Positions 8,044-16,406 are shown, counted from the stretch's first letter. The stretch is DNA of 64,000 bases from Evansella clarkii (GCF_002019695.1 NZ_KV917376.1:4591862-4655861); one strand, 5' to 3'. The notes: a model not told the origin generated them from the letters alone. A program made the numbers and translations.

Positions 8044-8361
8044 TTATTTGACATTAAAGTACCCGCGAAGCACTTGTGTCAGATAATCAAAGGGGGTTGT
8101 TTCCACCTGTCCATACCCTCTTTGCGTATGGAGATGAATGGCGTTAGGCAGTTCTCTTTTTAACTGTTTCCTTAACTTTTCTCCCGCATCATCAGCATCC
8201 ACTAAAATATACACATCTTTGTCCTCAATAGGAAGAATTAATGTTTCAAGCTTCTCATCGCTTAATGTACCGTACGTACAAACTACATCAACCTGTTCAT
8301 CAAGCACCTTCCTGACCCGCTCCCGGTCATTTGAGCCCTCTACTATTAATACCTTTTCCAT
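8044..8361 (-). CDS. yusF: Toprim domain protein YusF
   Basis: 105 residues forming a single Toprim fold: KVLIVEGSNDRERV supplies the catalytic Glu and VYILVDADDAGEKLRKQL the DxD motif. This is the metal-binding fold of topoisomerases, primases and RNase M5. Length and sequence match B. subtilis YusF, a stand-alone Toprim protein of unknown function, possibly a small nuclease related to RNase M5. AAAAGGATG-type ribosome site before the ATG; own terminator. No signal peptide. Confidence 0.82.
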   Translation of the reverse strand: MEKVLIVEGSNDRERVRKVLDEQVDVVCTYGTLSDEKLETLILPIEDKDVYILVDADDAGEKLRKQLKRELPNAIHLHTQRGYGQVETTPFDYLTQVLRGYFNVK

Positions 8362-8571
8362 TGCTGATTCATCCTTTTTCCAGTTTAGTGAATACTACTG
8401 GCTTTGAAAAGCAGCCAGCAGGCTGCCCTTCTGTTTATTTTTCCTGCACCTTTTTTCTTCATACTGATAACCTGTTTCCAGCCTCGACACAAGTCACAGA
8501 CTAACCTGAATGCTTATTCTCTCTTTGCAGTTATTTTATGACAGAGCGAGCTGTTTTGTCCTTAATACTAT

Positions 8572-9012
8572 TTATGCGTATATATTAATGAGAAGTCCTT
8601 TAATCTCTCCGGTTAATTGCAGGATAGTAAGCCCTTTTTGTTCCTTATTCAGTACAGCATTTGTAAGATCCAGTAATTTACTGTCTACTTCACGGACAAT
8701 TTTATATACTTTTGTACGCCCGCGCCGGTTAAAACCTTTACGTTCCTCAAGGCTTAAACCAAGCTTTACTGCATCTTCCATAAATTCCTTCACGAGCTGT
8801 TTGTATTTTCTTAACTCCTCAACCGTTCTGGATTCTGCAAGCGTTTTTCCCTGTTCATCTATTTTGACCATAAGATTATTCAGTCTTTCATACGCCTGAT
8901 TGTCTCTGCCTTTTTGCATAATTTCCTGAAATGTAATTTTAGGATCTGTGGAATTATCTTTTTTTTGTGTAATACCGTTCATGCCTGTCCTGCCGACTCT
9001 TTGTACGTCCAT
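8572..9012 (-). CDS. yaaR: YaaR family protein (DUF327)
   Basis: 146 residues, mostly helical. The region from about 25 matches the YaaR/DUF327 family: FQEIMQKGRDNQAYERLNNLMVKIDEQGKTLAESRTVEEL overall, then YKQLVKEFMEDAVKLG, RRGRTKVYKIVREVDSKLLDLT and a C-terminal helix GEIKGLLINIYA. Function unknown. Family genes are often found near flagellar genes, and here flagellin is directly upstream, with a terminator between them. AAAGGAG ribosome site 9 nt before the ATG. A flagellar or cell-division accessory role is only inferred from context. Confidence 0.8.
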   Translation of the reverse strand: MDVQRVGRTGMNGITQKKDNSTDPKITFQEIMQKGRDNQAYERLNNLMVKIDEQGKTLAESRTVEELRKYKQLVKEFMEDAVKLGLSLEERKGFNRRGRTKVYKIVREVDSKLLDLTNAVLNKEQKGLTILQLTGEIKGLLINIYA

Positions 9013-9104
9013 ATGTAAGCTCCTTTACCTTTTGAGACTACTTCTATTATAAGCCAGTTTCCTGGCTGAACCAACCCGGATTTAGCCTTAGCTTCCTGTT
9101 TTTA

Positions 9105-9133
9105 TTAAAAAAGAGACCTGTGAAAAGGTCTCT
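9105..9133 (-). terminator. Flagellin gene terminator
   Basis: 8-bp perfect stem AGAGACCT/AGGTCTCT followed by TTTTTT on the minus strand, 7 nt after the flagellin stop. Confidence 0.92.
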
Positions 9134-9139
9134 GTTAAC

Positions 9140-9955
9140 TTATTGCAGGAGCTGCAGGACTCCCTGAGGCAGCTGGTTTGCCTGGGCAAGCATGGCAGTA
9201 GCTGACTGGTTTAAAATATTATTCCTGGTAAATTCGGTCATTTCAAGAGCCATGTCCGCATCTCTTATTCTGGATTCTGCAGCAGTCAGGTTTTCATGAG
9301 TGATCTGCAGGTTATTTATCGTATGCTCCAGCCGGTTCTGGGCAGCTCCAAGAGTTGAACGGGCGTCGGATACATTGTTTATGGCAACGTCAAGCTTGGC
9401 GATCGCTCCGGCTGCGTCTTCTTTGACATCAATTTGTTCTCCGGCACCACCAAGTAGTGTCGCCATATCCATTTTAGGAAAAGTAATACTGATCGTCTGA
9501 TCGGAATTTGCCCCTATCTGGAAATTAAGGCTGTTATCTTCTTCATTCAATAATTTCTTTGTATTAAATTCAGTATTTCTGGAAATACTGTCTATTTCTT
9601 CTTCCAGCTGATTTATTTCTTTCTGGATTTGGTCACGGTCTGTTTCCTGATTCGTATCGTTAGCTGCCTGAACAGCCAGTTCACGCATTCTCTGAAGCAT
9701 AGCATGTATTTCCTGCATCGCTCCTTCTGCAGTCTGAATAAGAGAAATACCATCAAGAGAGTTTCTTTCCGCCTGCTTAAGGCCCCTAATTTGCGACCTC
9801 ATCTTTTCTGATATAGCAAGACCTGCTGCATCGTCCGCCGCCCTGTTGATTCGCAGTCCGGAGGATAGCTTTTCCAGATTTTTTGATGTATGAAACTGAT
9901 TCTGGTTTAAGTTTCTGTATGCATTTAAAGCCTGAATATTATTATTTATTTTCAT
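9140..9955 (-). CDS. Flagellin
   Basis: 271 residues with conserved flagellin ends. The N-terminal D0/D1 helices read KINNNIQALNAYRNL and LSSGLRINRAADDAAGLAIS; the C-terminal D1/D0 read AESRIRDADMALEMTEFTRN and SATAMLAQANQLPQGVLQLLQ. The central domain (about 150-190) is very short, as in small Bacillus flagellins. The subunit is exported by the flagellar type III system and polymerises into the filament. Good GGAGGA ribosome site. It lies 15 nt after fliS, so secretion chaperone and client are probably co-transcribed. The gene is away from a full hag/fla locus, so it may be one of several flagellins; hence no gene symbol is assigned. Confidence 0.95.
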   Translation of the reverse strand: MKINNNIQALNAYRNLNQNQFHTSKNLEKLSSGLRINRAADDAAGLAISEKMRSQIRGLKQAERNSLDGISLIQTAEGAMQEIHAMLQRMRELAVQAANDTNQETDRDQIQKEINQLEEEIDSISRNTEFNTKKLLNEEDNSLNFQIGANSDQTISITFPKMDMATLLGGAGEQIDVKEDAAGAIAKLDVAINNVSDARSTLGAAQNRLEHTINNLQITHENLTAAESRIRDADMALEMTEFTRNNILNQSATAMLAQANQLPQGVLQLLQ

Positions 9956-9970
9956 AATGATCCTCCCTGG

Positions 9971-10387
9971 TCAATCCGTATAAATTGCATTTTGTTCATA
10001 CGCCGTCGTCTGCCGTCTGATGTTCTCGGGCTTTTTATCCTGAGTATGCTTCATAGCCTCCATCCAGGCTGTGGAAATCCCGGACAGATGGCTTGCTGCT
10101 TCATCGACCAGAGACAGATCTTTTTTGTAATTTGCTTCGATTATTATATCAGCTATATAGTTATAGACTGCATCAAGCTGGTCTGCGACAATCCCTGCCT
10201 CATAGTTAATGCCCGCTCCTAAACGGTGAATAATATCGCTTGCTTTTTGCAGTTTTAGATTCGCTTCTGTGTAATTCTTATTCTGAATAGCCAGCTTAGC
10301 TTCATCAAGATTGTCTAAACAAGCTTCATATAACAAGGCTGTAATTTCCTGGGATGTCTTTTTATGCAGAGCCTCTTTTGTAATCAT
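9971..10387 (-). CDS. fliS: Flagellar export chaperone FliS
   Basis: 138 residues, the normal FliS length, all-helical. Family motifs: EITALLYEACLDNLDEAKLAI near the N-terminus and a central ASDIIHRLGAGINYEAGIVADQLDAVYNYI. FliS binds the C-terminal D0 helix of flagellin in the cytoplasm and blocks premature polymerisation. It lies immediately upstream of a flagellin gene, its expected client. Ribosome site GGAGGAAAAC before the ATG; a sigma-D-like promoter sits just upstream at 10430-10455. Confidence 0.87.
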   Translation of the reverse strand: MITKEALHKKTSQEITALLYEACLDNLDEAKLAIQNKNYTEANLKLQKASDIIHRLGAGINYEAGIVADQLDAVYNYIADIIIEANYKKDLSLVDEAASHLSGISTAWMEAMKHTQDKKPENIRRQTTAYEQNAIYTD

Positions 10388-10429
10388 TTGTTTTCCTCCG
10401 TTCCTGAGAAATACGTGTATCTATAAATT

Positions 10430-10455
10430 TTATCGTCCTGTAATCATATATTTTA
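10430..10455 (-). promoter_or_regulatory. Candidate sigma-D (flagellar) promoter before fliS
   Basis: Minus-strand -35 TAAA (10455-10452) and -10 GACGATAA (10437-10430), 14 bp apart, against consensus TAAA-N15-GCCGATAT. It overlaps the end of ylqH and would start transcription about 35 nt before fliS, driving fliS and flagellin. Confidence 0.45.
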
Positions 10456-10752
10456 ATAATTACTTTCGATTTCTTTAACCAAAAGTAATATTTCTGCCAT
10501 TACTGCATAAAGCTGGGGCGGTACATTATCTCCAAGATCCGTATCAAGAAGCACAGCCAGGAGGTCTGCATCCTCTTCCATAGGTATTCCTTCCTTTGAA
10601 GCAAGCTCGATTATTTTTTCGGCAACAGCTCCTCTGCCCTGAGCCACCAATTTCGGCTGTTCCCCGGCCTGGTCGTCATAACGAATGGCGACTGCCGAGG
10701 GGCCTCTTTCTTCACGTCTTTTTATATAATTAAAATGCTTTGAGACGATCAT
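10453..10752 (-). CDS. ylqH: FlhB C-terminal-domain-like protein YlqH
   Basis: 99 residues resembling only the cytoplasmic C-terminal domain of FlhB/YscU, the type III export substrate-specificity switch: FNYIKRREERGPSAVAIRYD, AQGRGAVAEKIIELASKEGIPM and YAVMAEILLLVKEI. The autocleavage motif NPTH is replaced here, as usual in YlqH proteins, and the membrane domain is absent. Role unknown; it may modulate flagellar export. The start overlaps the ylqG stop in an ATGA, indicating translational coupling. Confidence 0.87.
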   Translation of the reverse strand: MIVSKHFNYIKRREERGPSAVAIRYDDQAGEQPKLVAQGRGAVAEKIIELASKEGIPMEEDADLLAVLLDTDLGDNVPPQLYAVMAEILLLVKEIESNY

Positions 10753-12905
10753 ATTTTAAAGTCAAATCCTTTCTCGGTCATTACTGGGAACACAGGTCCT
10801 GAAGCAGGTTTTTTTTCTTCTTTATGAGTCTCAGTCATCCTGGCGAACTTGACACCTTTAATATAAAAACCCATATCTTCCAGCCTTTCAGTATATTTCT
10901 GTGCCACAGGCTTAATTCTGTTTTCAAAATCAGGCTGGTCGTTTTTTAAAACGATGCTGAGGGCTCTTTCTGCGACCTGAAGAGAAATCCCTACTTCGCC
11001 CATTCTTTCCGTCCCAACAAGAAAATAGAGGTTACAGTTCTCCCAGTCAAGATTCTTTCCATCATTCCTGGAGTTAACGTAAACCTGTATATTTTCTGAC
11101 TGCCCTTTCAGTAAAAGAGGAAGCTGAAACATAAGCATTTGCAAATTCTGCTGTGGATCAGCCCTGCTCATCAGCTGCTGTCCGGCAATACTGTTCAGGG
11201 ATTGCTGTGCCTGCTGCCTCCCTCCTTCATCTTCTCCTCTGACAAGCTGATGAAGAATGGCCTTCAGGTTTCTGTCGGATTCCTGCGGCAGCTGGCGGCC
11301 GGAAGCTAAGTGCTGAGCCAGTTCCGCTTCTCTTTGCAGGCCGGTATGCCGGAGACCTTCCAGTATCTCCCGGGGAGAACCCCCATTTTCAGTAAATATT
11401 CTTGTGGAATGCTGGAGCTCTCCTGCAAGTCTTTGAACTGGTGGTTTCTGCTGCTGCCATTCTGCCTCCCTCATTAAAGAGTGCTGTACCTTCTGATTAG
11501 ATGGTTTAAAATTGAGGCTTTCCAGTGTTTGTCTGACTTCTTTAACCAATTGGGATGCATGCTGGGCATTACCTGCCTGAAGGCTTTTTTTAGCCTCAGC
11601 CAGCATAGTGCTTGCCTGCATAACTTTCTTCTCCGTTTTCATATCGGTATAAAGCATCCAGTCACTTTTCAATATCGCTTTATCCAGCTGCTTTATTATG
11701 TTATCAAGTAATGGTGCTGACTGGTTAACGGCTTCCGGCCTGGACTGCTGTATCAGGATGGATGTTCGAAAAAGCTGGGCTGCCGTATCTCTCTGGAAAG
11801 CCTTGAATTCATCAGTTGCTCTCGCAAGACGTTCTGTAATTTCAGTAATCAGAATATTTTTTGACGGAATCTTTTCAGACTGTAGTACCTCGTTTGCCAG
11901 ATACTGCATTATTTCATTTCTTATATTTGGTTCCATCGCCTGCCTGGAAGCAGAAGGATATACTTTCTCCGCCTCTGCAAGAGCATCAATCATTATTTGT
12001 CTCCCTTTGAGCTCCCGGCCTTCTGCCAGCTTTACAGCTGCTTCCGCTGCAGCTTTGTCAATAATAGAAGCAGCATCAGGAACTGCTGAGGTTGTAGCGA
12101 ATTCCTGCTGAATCCTTTGTATGGCTGTTTGTAAGTCTGGTTCGTTTTCGACAAGTTTCTGGAGACTGAAATAGATACTGTCCCTGCTGCCAGAAGATAT
12201 GGCCGTTGTTTTTTCTGGTTCAGCCCCGCCTGTATGCCGGATATTCTGTTCTCCCGAAACTTCCATGAGAATCAGGGATCTTACCTGCTCCCAGGACAGC
12301 CTCTCCGCTGCTGCCTCTTTGTTTTGCTGCGGGAAGCTATGTACATTCGTTTTATCATTTAAAGCAGCCTGTACCGCCCGAAGCTTTGCCTCAGTGGGTT
12401 CAAGACTCTTCTTCGCCAATAATGCGGCAGCTGTTGTCCGCTCTTCCAAAGTTCCTTCTCCACGCTGCAGAAATTTATTTAGGACCTTAACTGATTCTTT
12501 TGTTAATGTAATGCCATTATCCGAAAATGCTTTCATTGTCTGCTGCAGATGAGAAGATATTTTCATGCCACCTGAACTTACAGGTGTTTGCTCCCCACCA
12601 CCGTTTGAGACGTAAGGACCACCAGACCCGTTAGTAACAGAATTCAGTGAAGGACGTCTGCTTTCCCCTTCCACAGTGCTTACCTGGAACTTTTCATTTG
12701 CCTTTCCTTCCACTTTAACAGTGACACGATCACCTTGAGGAAGGTCATTAGTAAATACTGCCCTTACTTCCTGCCCCCTGATCGAAAGAAGTGCGTCTCT
12801 GCCAGGCAGACGGTTTATAATTCTCCCGTTATATATTTCACCCTCGCGGATTTTCGAATTGCTGTTACCTGGATTCAAGTGTGCTTCCAAATTGTTAATA
12901 TGCAC
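10749..12905 (-). CDS. ylqG: YlqG-like large flagellar-associated protein (FliK-like C-terminus)
   Basis: 718 residues from GTG 12905. The frame also allows GTG 12914, but AGGGAG lies 8 nt from 12905 and abuts the other. The protein is Gln-, Glu- and Ala-rich and mostly helical through about 100-560. The N-terminal 60 residues form a beta-rich segment (GRIINRLPGRDALLSIRGQEV, DRVTVKVEGKAN). The C-terminus (about 590-700: LPLLLKGQSENIQVYVNSR, MGEVGISLQVAERALSIVL, YTERLEDMGFYIKGVKF) resembles the FliK hook-length-control C-domain. B. subtilis also pairs ylqG with ylqH. Function unproven. Confidence 0.8.
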   Translation of the reverse strand: MHINNLEAHLNPGNSNSKIREGEIYNGRIINRLPGRDALLSIRGQEVRAVFTNDLPQGDRVTVKVEGKANEKFQVSTVEGESRRPSLNSVTNGSGGPYVSNGGGEQTPVSSGGMKISSHLQQTMKAFSDNGITLTKESVKVLNKFLQRGEGTLEERTTAAALLAKKSLEPTEAKLRAVQAALNDKTNVHSFPQQNKEAAAERLSWEQVRSLILMEVSGEQNIRHTGGAEPEKTTAISSGSRDSIYFSLQKLVENEPDLQTAIQRIQQEFATTSAVPDAASIIDKAAAEAAVKLAEGRELKGRQIMIDALAEAEKVYPSASRQAMEPNIRNEIMQYLANEVLQSEKIPSKNILITEITERLARATDEFKAFQRDTAAQLFRTSILIQQSRPEAVNQSAPLLDNIIKQLDKAILKSDWMLYTDMKTEKKVMQASTMLAEAKKSLQAGNAQHASQLVKEVRQTLESLNFKPSNQKVQHSLMREAEWQQQKPPVQRLAGELQHSTRIFTENGGSPREILEGLRHTGLQREAELAQHLASGRQLPQESDRNLKAILHQLVRGEDEGGRQQAQQSLNSIAGQQLMSRADPQQNLQMLMFQLPLLLKGQSENIQVYVNSRNDGKNLDWENCNLYFLVGTERMGEVGISLQVAERALSIVLKNDQPDFENRIKPVAQKYTERLEDMGFYIKGVKFARMTETHKEEKKPASGPVFPVMTEKGFDFKI

Positions 12906-13021
12906 GTAAAACACTCCCTGTTCCTGCTTGTATTATATATATCGGTTCATCCCATGAAGGAATTTAGAGGAAGTTTAAAATATAAGTACGGCTTCACCTG
13001 TTTAAGGTAATGAGCGCAATA

Positions 13022-13046
13022 AGAAAAAACCGGCAGCGCTGCCGGT
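13022..13046 (-). terminator. Terminator of the Y-family polymerase gene
   Basis: Near-perfect palindromic stem AACCGGCAG/CTGCCGGTT followed by a T-run on the minus strand, adjacent to the polymerase stop codon. Confidence 0.93.
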
Positions 13047-14336
13047 TCATTCTTCTTCGTTAAACAGTCCATTATGCATAAAGTCTTTCTCAAGACTCGT
13101 TCCCCGCTTCTTTTTATCCCGAAGAAGATCGCTGCGGTCACTTCCATCCCCTTTCTTAATCTGTGTTCCGCTGAGGAGGGAACTTTCCCCATATTTATCC
13201 CGCAGTTTATCTACCACATTATTCAGCTTTTCCTGTTTCAAATCTTTCGTGTAGGAAAATAAATCGAGCTGCTTATAAGCCTGCCCTTTTTCAACAAGAT
13301 CCATAGCAGTAACTCCGAGAAGGCGGACAGGGTCCCCGTCCCAGTATTTGTTCCATAGCTGCCATGCCGCTTCAAAAATCTCTTTGCGGGTGCTTACAGG
13401 GTATGGTAGTTTACTGCTTCTCGTAATGGTATTGAAATTGTGGTACCGGATTGTCAGCTGAATATTACCGGCATAGACTTCTTTACGGTGAATCCTTCTG
13501 CTCACTGAATCAGCGAGGTTCATAATTACTTTCTTTATTTGCCCGGTATCCTTCACATCTTTTGGCAAAGTTGTAGAGTTTCCGACGCTTTTAAACTCCT
13601 CTGCCGCGGAAGGATCTACAGGTCTGTTATCAATCCCATGAGCCTTTTCATACATTCTCTGTCCGCTTATTCCGAAACGCGCCTGCAAATAATCGACCTC
13701 GGATTCCGCAATTTGTCCAATTGTATGTATGCCAAGTTTCCCGAGCTTTTCTGACGTCTTTGAGCCTATTCCGTGCATCTCAATTGCCGGGAGAGGCCAG
13801 AGCCGTTGTTTTACTTCCCGTTTTCTTAAAACAGTAATTCCCATTGGTTTTTTCATATCACTGGCCATTTTAGCCAGAAACTTATTTGGGGCTATACCTA
13901 TGCTGCAAGGTAAATTCAGTTCATGTTTAATGCGCCTCTGAAGGTGTTCCGCCAGCTGCAATGCTGTCATCTCAGTGTCTGTTTCTGTTATGTCCATATA
14001 ACCTTCGTCAATAGAAACTGGTTCAACGAGAGGGGTATACTCATACAGTATTTGAAACATTCTCCTGGATGCATCACGATATTTCCCAAAGTCTGGTTCT
14101 CTGACAATAAGCTCAGGACATTTTTTTAAAGCTTCCCATAAAGGCATCGGAGGTTTTACTCCTCTTGCACGTGCTTCATAACTAGCGGTAACGACAATCC
14201 CCCGCCTTGCTTCTGCATTTCCGGCTATTGCAAGCGGCTTTCCTGACAGGGCAGGGTCGAAGGCAGCTTCCACAGAAGCATAAAAACTATTCATATCAAC
14301 ATGAAATATTATCCTTCCCTTTCGCGTCCCTGTCAT
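13047..14336 (-). CDS. dinB: Y-family DNA polymerase IV (DinB/YqjH)
   Basis: 429 residues from ATG 14336 with AGAGGG 6 nt upstream; an upstream in-frame TTG (14357) is less likely. Y-family motifs: FHVDMNSFYASVE with the first catalytic Asp, ASYEARARGVKPPMPL, and SIDEGYMDIT with the second metal site. Helix-hairpin-helix GIGSKTSEKLGKLGIHTIG (about 180) and a C-terminal little-finger domain follow. The enzyme performs low-fidelity translesion synthesis. B. subtilis YqjH sits in the same broad neighbourhood. The basic C-terminal tail (SDLLRDKKKRGTS and on) extends beyond the domain; QLDLF (about 370) resembles a beta-clamp-binding motif. Confidence 0.93.
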   Translation of the reverse strand: MTGTRKGRIIFHVDMNSFYASVEAAFDPALSGKPLAIAGNAEARRGIVVTASYEARARGVKPPMPLWEALKKCPELIVREPDFGKYRDASRRMFQILYEYTPLVEPVSIDEGYMDITETDTEMTALQLAEHLQRRIKHELNLPCSIGIAPNKFLAKMASDMKKPMGITVLRKREVKQRLWPLPAIEMHGIGSKTSEKLGKLGIHTIGQIAESEVDYLQARFGISGQRMYEKAHGIDNRPVDPSAAEEFKSVGNSTTLPKDVKDTGQIKKVIMNLADSVSRRIHRKEVYAGNIQLTIRYHNFNTITRSSKLPYPVSTRKEIFEAAWQLWNKYWDGDPVRLLGVTAMDLVEKGQAYKQLDLFSYTKDLKQEKLNNVVDKLRDKYGESSLLSGTQIKKGDGSDRSDLLRDKKKRGTSLEKDFMHNGLFNEEE

Positions 14337-14511
14337 ATTTAACCCTCTTTTCAACAAACTTTGATATATGTACCTTCGTTTTTTCCAACTATGCGCAATA
14401 TGTTAAAGACTACTGCAATTATAATAAATTTCTACTGATTTAAAAATCAGTAAGGAGAAAATTCACTAACTTCACATCACATGAATGAAATTTCAAATAT
14501 ATATTTTGTAT

Positions 14512-15202
14512 AAAAAGAACAAACGTTTCTGTTCGATTGCAGAATAAGACGGCGGTGACTGTCTCTTCCTCTGCTCCTGCGGTTACTCGTCGCAAAAAGA
14601 GTTTGCTCCTGCGGTTACTCGTCGCAAAAAGAGTTTGCTCCTGCGGTTACTCGTCGCAAAAAGAGTTTGCTCCTGCGGTTACTCGTCGCAAAAAGAGTTT
14701 GCTCCTGCGGTTACTCGTCGCAAAAAGAGTTTGCTCCTGCGGTTACTCGTCGCAAAAAGAGTTTGCTCCGGCGGTTACTCGTCGCAAAAAGCGTTTGCTC
14801 CTGCGGGTACTCGTCGCAAAAAGAGGTTTGCTCCTGCGGTTACTCGTCGCAAAAAGAGTTTGCTCCTGCGGTTACTCGTCGCAAAAAGAGTTTGCTCCTG
14901 CGGTTACTCGTCGCAAAAAGAGTTTTGCTCCTGCGGTTACTCATCGCAAAAAGAGTTTTGCTCCTGCGGTTACTCGTCGCAAAAAGAGTTTTGCCAGCTT
15001 AGTTCCGTAGAATATCCGCCGAGACAACTCGATGCATTTGCGTGAAGAAGGTGCTCGTTCTTGCGGGAAAAGCATGAGAAGCTGAAAATCCATTTTTGAC
15101 GGCATTTGACTGTCAAAAATTAGTTGAAGCCGGGCCCGCAGAACGCGTCCCTCTGAAGAGTAAATCGAACAAAAAGTAACCTTTTAAGATAATGTTCGTA
15201 TT
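14512..15202. repeat. Mosaic intergenic element, expanded copy
   Basis: Noncoding element related to the copy at 26186-26350 (opposite orientation). Shared ends are TTCGATTGCAG with the AAGACG motif on the left, and on the right a conserved block with GCGGGAAAAGCATG, AGCTGAAAATCCATTTTTGA, a TTTTTGACGGC hairpin, and CGCAGAA..GCGTCC..CTGAAG. The outer ends carry inverted TTCGATT/AATCGAA. Between these blocks this copy alone has about 500 bp of extra sequence: GACTGTCTCTTCCTCT, then 13 tandem repeats, then a segment (CAGCTTAG..CGAGACAA..CGATG) that matches the core of the repeat at 56761-57172. The element is therefore composite. Confidence 0.8.
14573..14992. repeat. Tandem array, 13 copies of a 32-33 bp unit
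   Basis: Units begin GCTCCTGCGG and end in AAAAAGAGTTT. They start at 14573, 14605, 14637, 14669, 14701, 14733, 14765, 14797, 14830, 14862, 14894, 14927 and 14960. Early units are 32 bp, some later ones 33 bp through an added T or G, and point changes occur at 14770, 14792, 14812 and 14943. There are no spacers, so this is not CRISPR. Open frames across it are artefacts of a 32-bp period read in three phases. A single degenerate unit (CTCCTGCGATTACTCGTCGC) occurs at about 22289. Confidence 0.97.
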
Positions 15203-15371
15203 AAAGTTGAAAATCTTGAATTATGAAATTGAGTTACATATGTGAAAATAACAAAACACCGGCTGCCCGGTGTGTCGAATCTCGTCAATTATTTTACCTG
15301 GTGTCCACCTTTAATTTCCAGAACAAAAGTGTTATGATTGAGTAATACTAAGGTGAGAGGCGGTCGATATA

Positions 15372-15569
15372 ATGTCGGAATATATCCAGAATGAGGCCCC
15401 TTACGATATAGTGCTTAGTTTAATCGTGGAAATTGTGGCCGAGTGTGAAAGCAGTGAATGTCCTTCACCTACTCTTGAAGAGCTTTCTAACCAGATAGGT
15501 TATTCAGAAGAAACGATTCTCGAATCTCTAGAATATGGGAATCTGGAACCCGTCAGCATACTACAGTAG
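15372..15569 (+). CDS. Small protein resembling sigma-70 region 3
   Basis: 65 residues, ATG with an AGGTGAGAGG ribosome site. The central part, SPTLEELSNQIGYSEETILE followed by SLEYG, resembles the region-3 helix-turn-helix of alternative sigma factors (compare TIEEIAEALGVSEEEVLEA). No region 2 or 4 is present. The N-terminus is acidic (ECESSECPS). It could be a stand-alone regulator, an anti-sigma partner mimic or a remnant; no function can be assigned. The coding end lies inside its own terminator hairpin. Small sigma-domain proteins of this type occur in other Bacillaceae. Confidence 0.65.
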   Translation: MSEYIQNEAPYDIVLSLIVEIVAECESSECPSPTLEELSNQIGYSEETILESLEYGNLEPVSILQ

Positions 15570-15588
15570 GTGCTGCGGGTTCTTTTTT
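15546..15588 (+). terminator. Terminator overlapping the end of the sigma-region-3-like gene
   Basis: Outer stem GAACCCG/CGGGTTC and inner stem CAGCA/TGCTG, then TTTTTT. The stop codon (15567-15569) lies in the loop. Confidence 0.85.
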
Positions 15589-15611
15589 CGTCGTCCCGTA
15601 TCCTTACGTAC

Positions 15612-16100
15612 TTACCACTCATCATAATTTTCTGTAGTTTCCTCCACCCAGTCTACAAATTCCCTTCCATGAAAATGGAGGTTAACTTCTCTGTGAAAGC
15701 GAATCAGCTCCTCAATAAACTCTTCATTCTCTTTCTGATATTCATTGAGGAAGGAAAAGAGTTCAAAATCTTTTTCTTTTGATTGATTACGTTTTAGCTT
15801 TCCTTCTTCAGTAAGCTCAATGTATGTTATTCTTAAATCACGCTCATCCTTTAGCATCCTCACAAGTTTTTTTTCCTGCAATCGTTTAATTACCTGCATG
15901 ACTGTGGAGCGGTCCCATAAACCAATTTTCGCAATATGGGAAACAGAAATTTTTTCTTTTGAGTGGACAATCCACATAATATGCTGTTCAGCCAGGGTCA
16001 AACCCAGTGCTTTTGCGTTCTGCTGCCACTCTTCCTCTAACACTTTTCCTATACCTCGAATGTAATTTAATAGTAAATGATTATTTCGATTGACTGACAT
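15612..16100 (-). CDS. MarR-family regulator, ScoC/Hpr-like
   Basis: 162 residues. Winged helix-turn-helix from about 30-105: LGLTLAEQHIMWIVHSKEKISVS, then HIAKIGLWDRSTVMQVIKRL as recognition region and the wing KDERDLRITYIELTEEG. The HIMWIVH..ISVSHIAKIGLWDRST pattern resembles ScoC (Hpr), the transition-state repressor of exoprotease and sporulation genes, but the protein is shorter (ScoC is about 200 residues) and lacks its long C-terminal tail. Target genes unknown. Ribosome site GGGAAGTGATG before the ATG. Convergent with the preceding small gene. Confidence 0.75.
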   Translation of the reverse strand: MSVNRNNHLLLNYIRGIGKVLEEEWQQNAKALGLTLAEQHIMWIVHSKEKISVSHIAKIGLWDRSTVMQVIKRLQEKKLVRMLKDERDLRITYIELTEEGKLKRNQSKEKDFELFSFLNEYQKENEEFIEELIRFHREVNLHFHGREFVDWVEETTENYDEW

Positions 16101-16362
16101 ATCATCACTTCCCGAAAATTTTACTTCAGAATCTGAATCTTCTTTACCATACCATAATTATCAAGGGCAAGAAATAATTTACATGATTTTTTACATAAAC
16201 GCAGGTTGTATACATGCAATACCTTTACCCTATCTTCAGGAAACTGATACCTTCAGTTTAGCTAAAGAAATTATGCCGATTTTTCAGCCTTATTATTAAG
16301 TAAGTATCATCGGCAGTGTACCTATGTCAAATTTTCCTCTTCAATTATTTTTCTTTCCTATC
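16101..16362. other. Intergenic region between the MarR-family gene and the PepT-like gene
   Basis: AT-rich, about 260 bp before the terminator. It must hold the promoter of the MarR-family gene, but I could not identify convincing -35/-10 boxes or an operator palindrome. An open frame at 16090-16299 (plus) has no ribosome site and unusual composition and is not called. Confidence 0.5.
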
Positions 16363-16396
16363 AAGTAAAAACAGCACTCTCCATATGGGAGAGTGC
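16363..16396 (-). terminator. Terminator of the PepT-like peptidase gene
   Basis: 9-bp stem GCACTCTCC/GGAGAGTGC followed on the minus strand by CTGTTTTTA; 10 nt after the stop. Confidence 0.88.
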
Positions 16397-16406
16397 CTCA
16401 TTACTG

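Noticed and set aside
14573..14992. CRISPR array
   Set aside because: Units are directly adjacent with no unique spacers, and no cas genes are present.
14537..15045. Three long overlapping frames encoding repeats such as FAPAVTRRKKSLLLRLLVAK
   Set aside because: A 32-bp period read in all phases keeps frames open; no ribosome site, and the protein repeats are by-products of the DNA array.
16090..16299. 69-residue plus-strand ORF upstream of the MarR-family gene
   Set aside because: No ribosome site and overlaps the start of the divergent regulator; probably chance.
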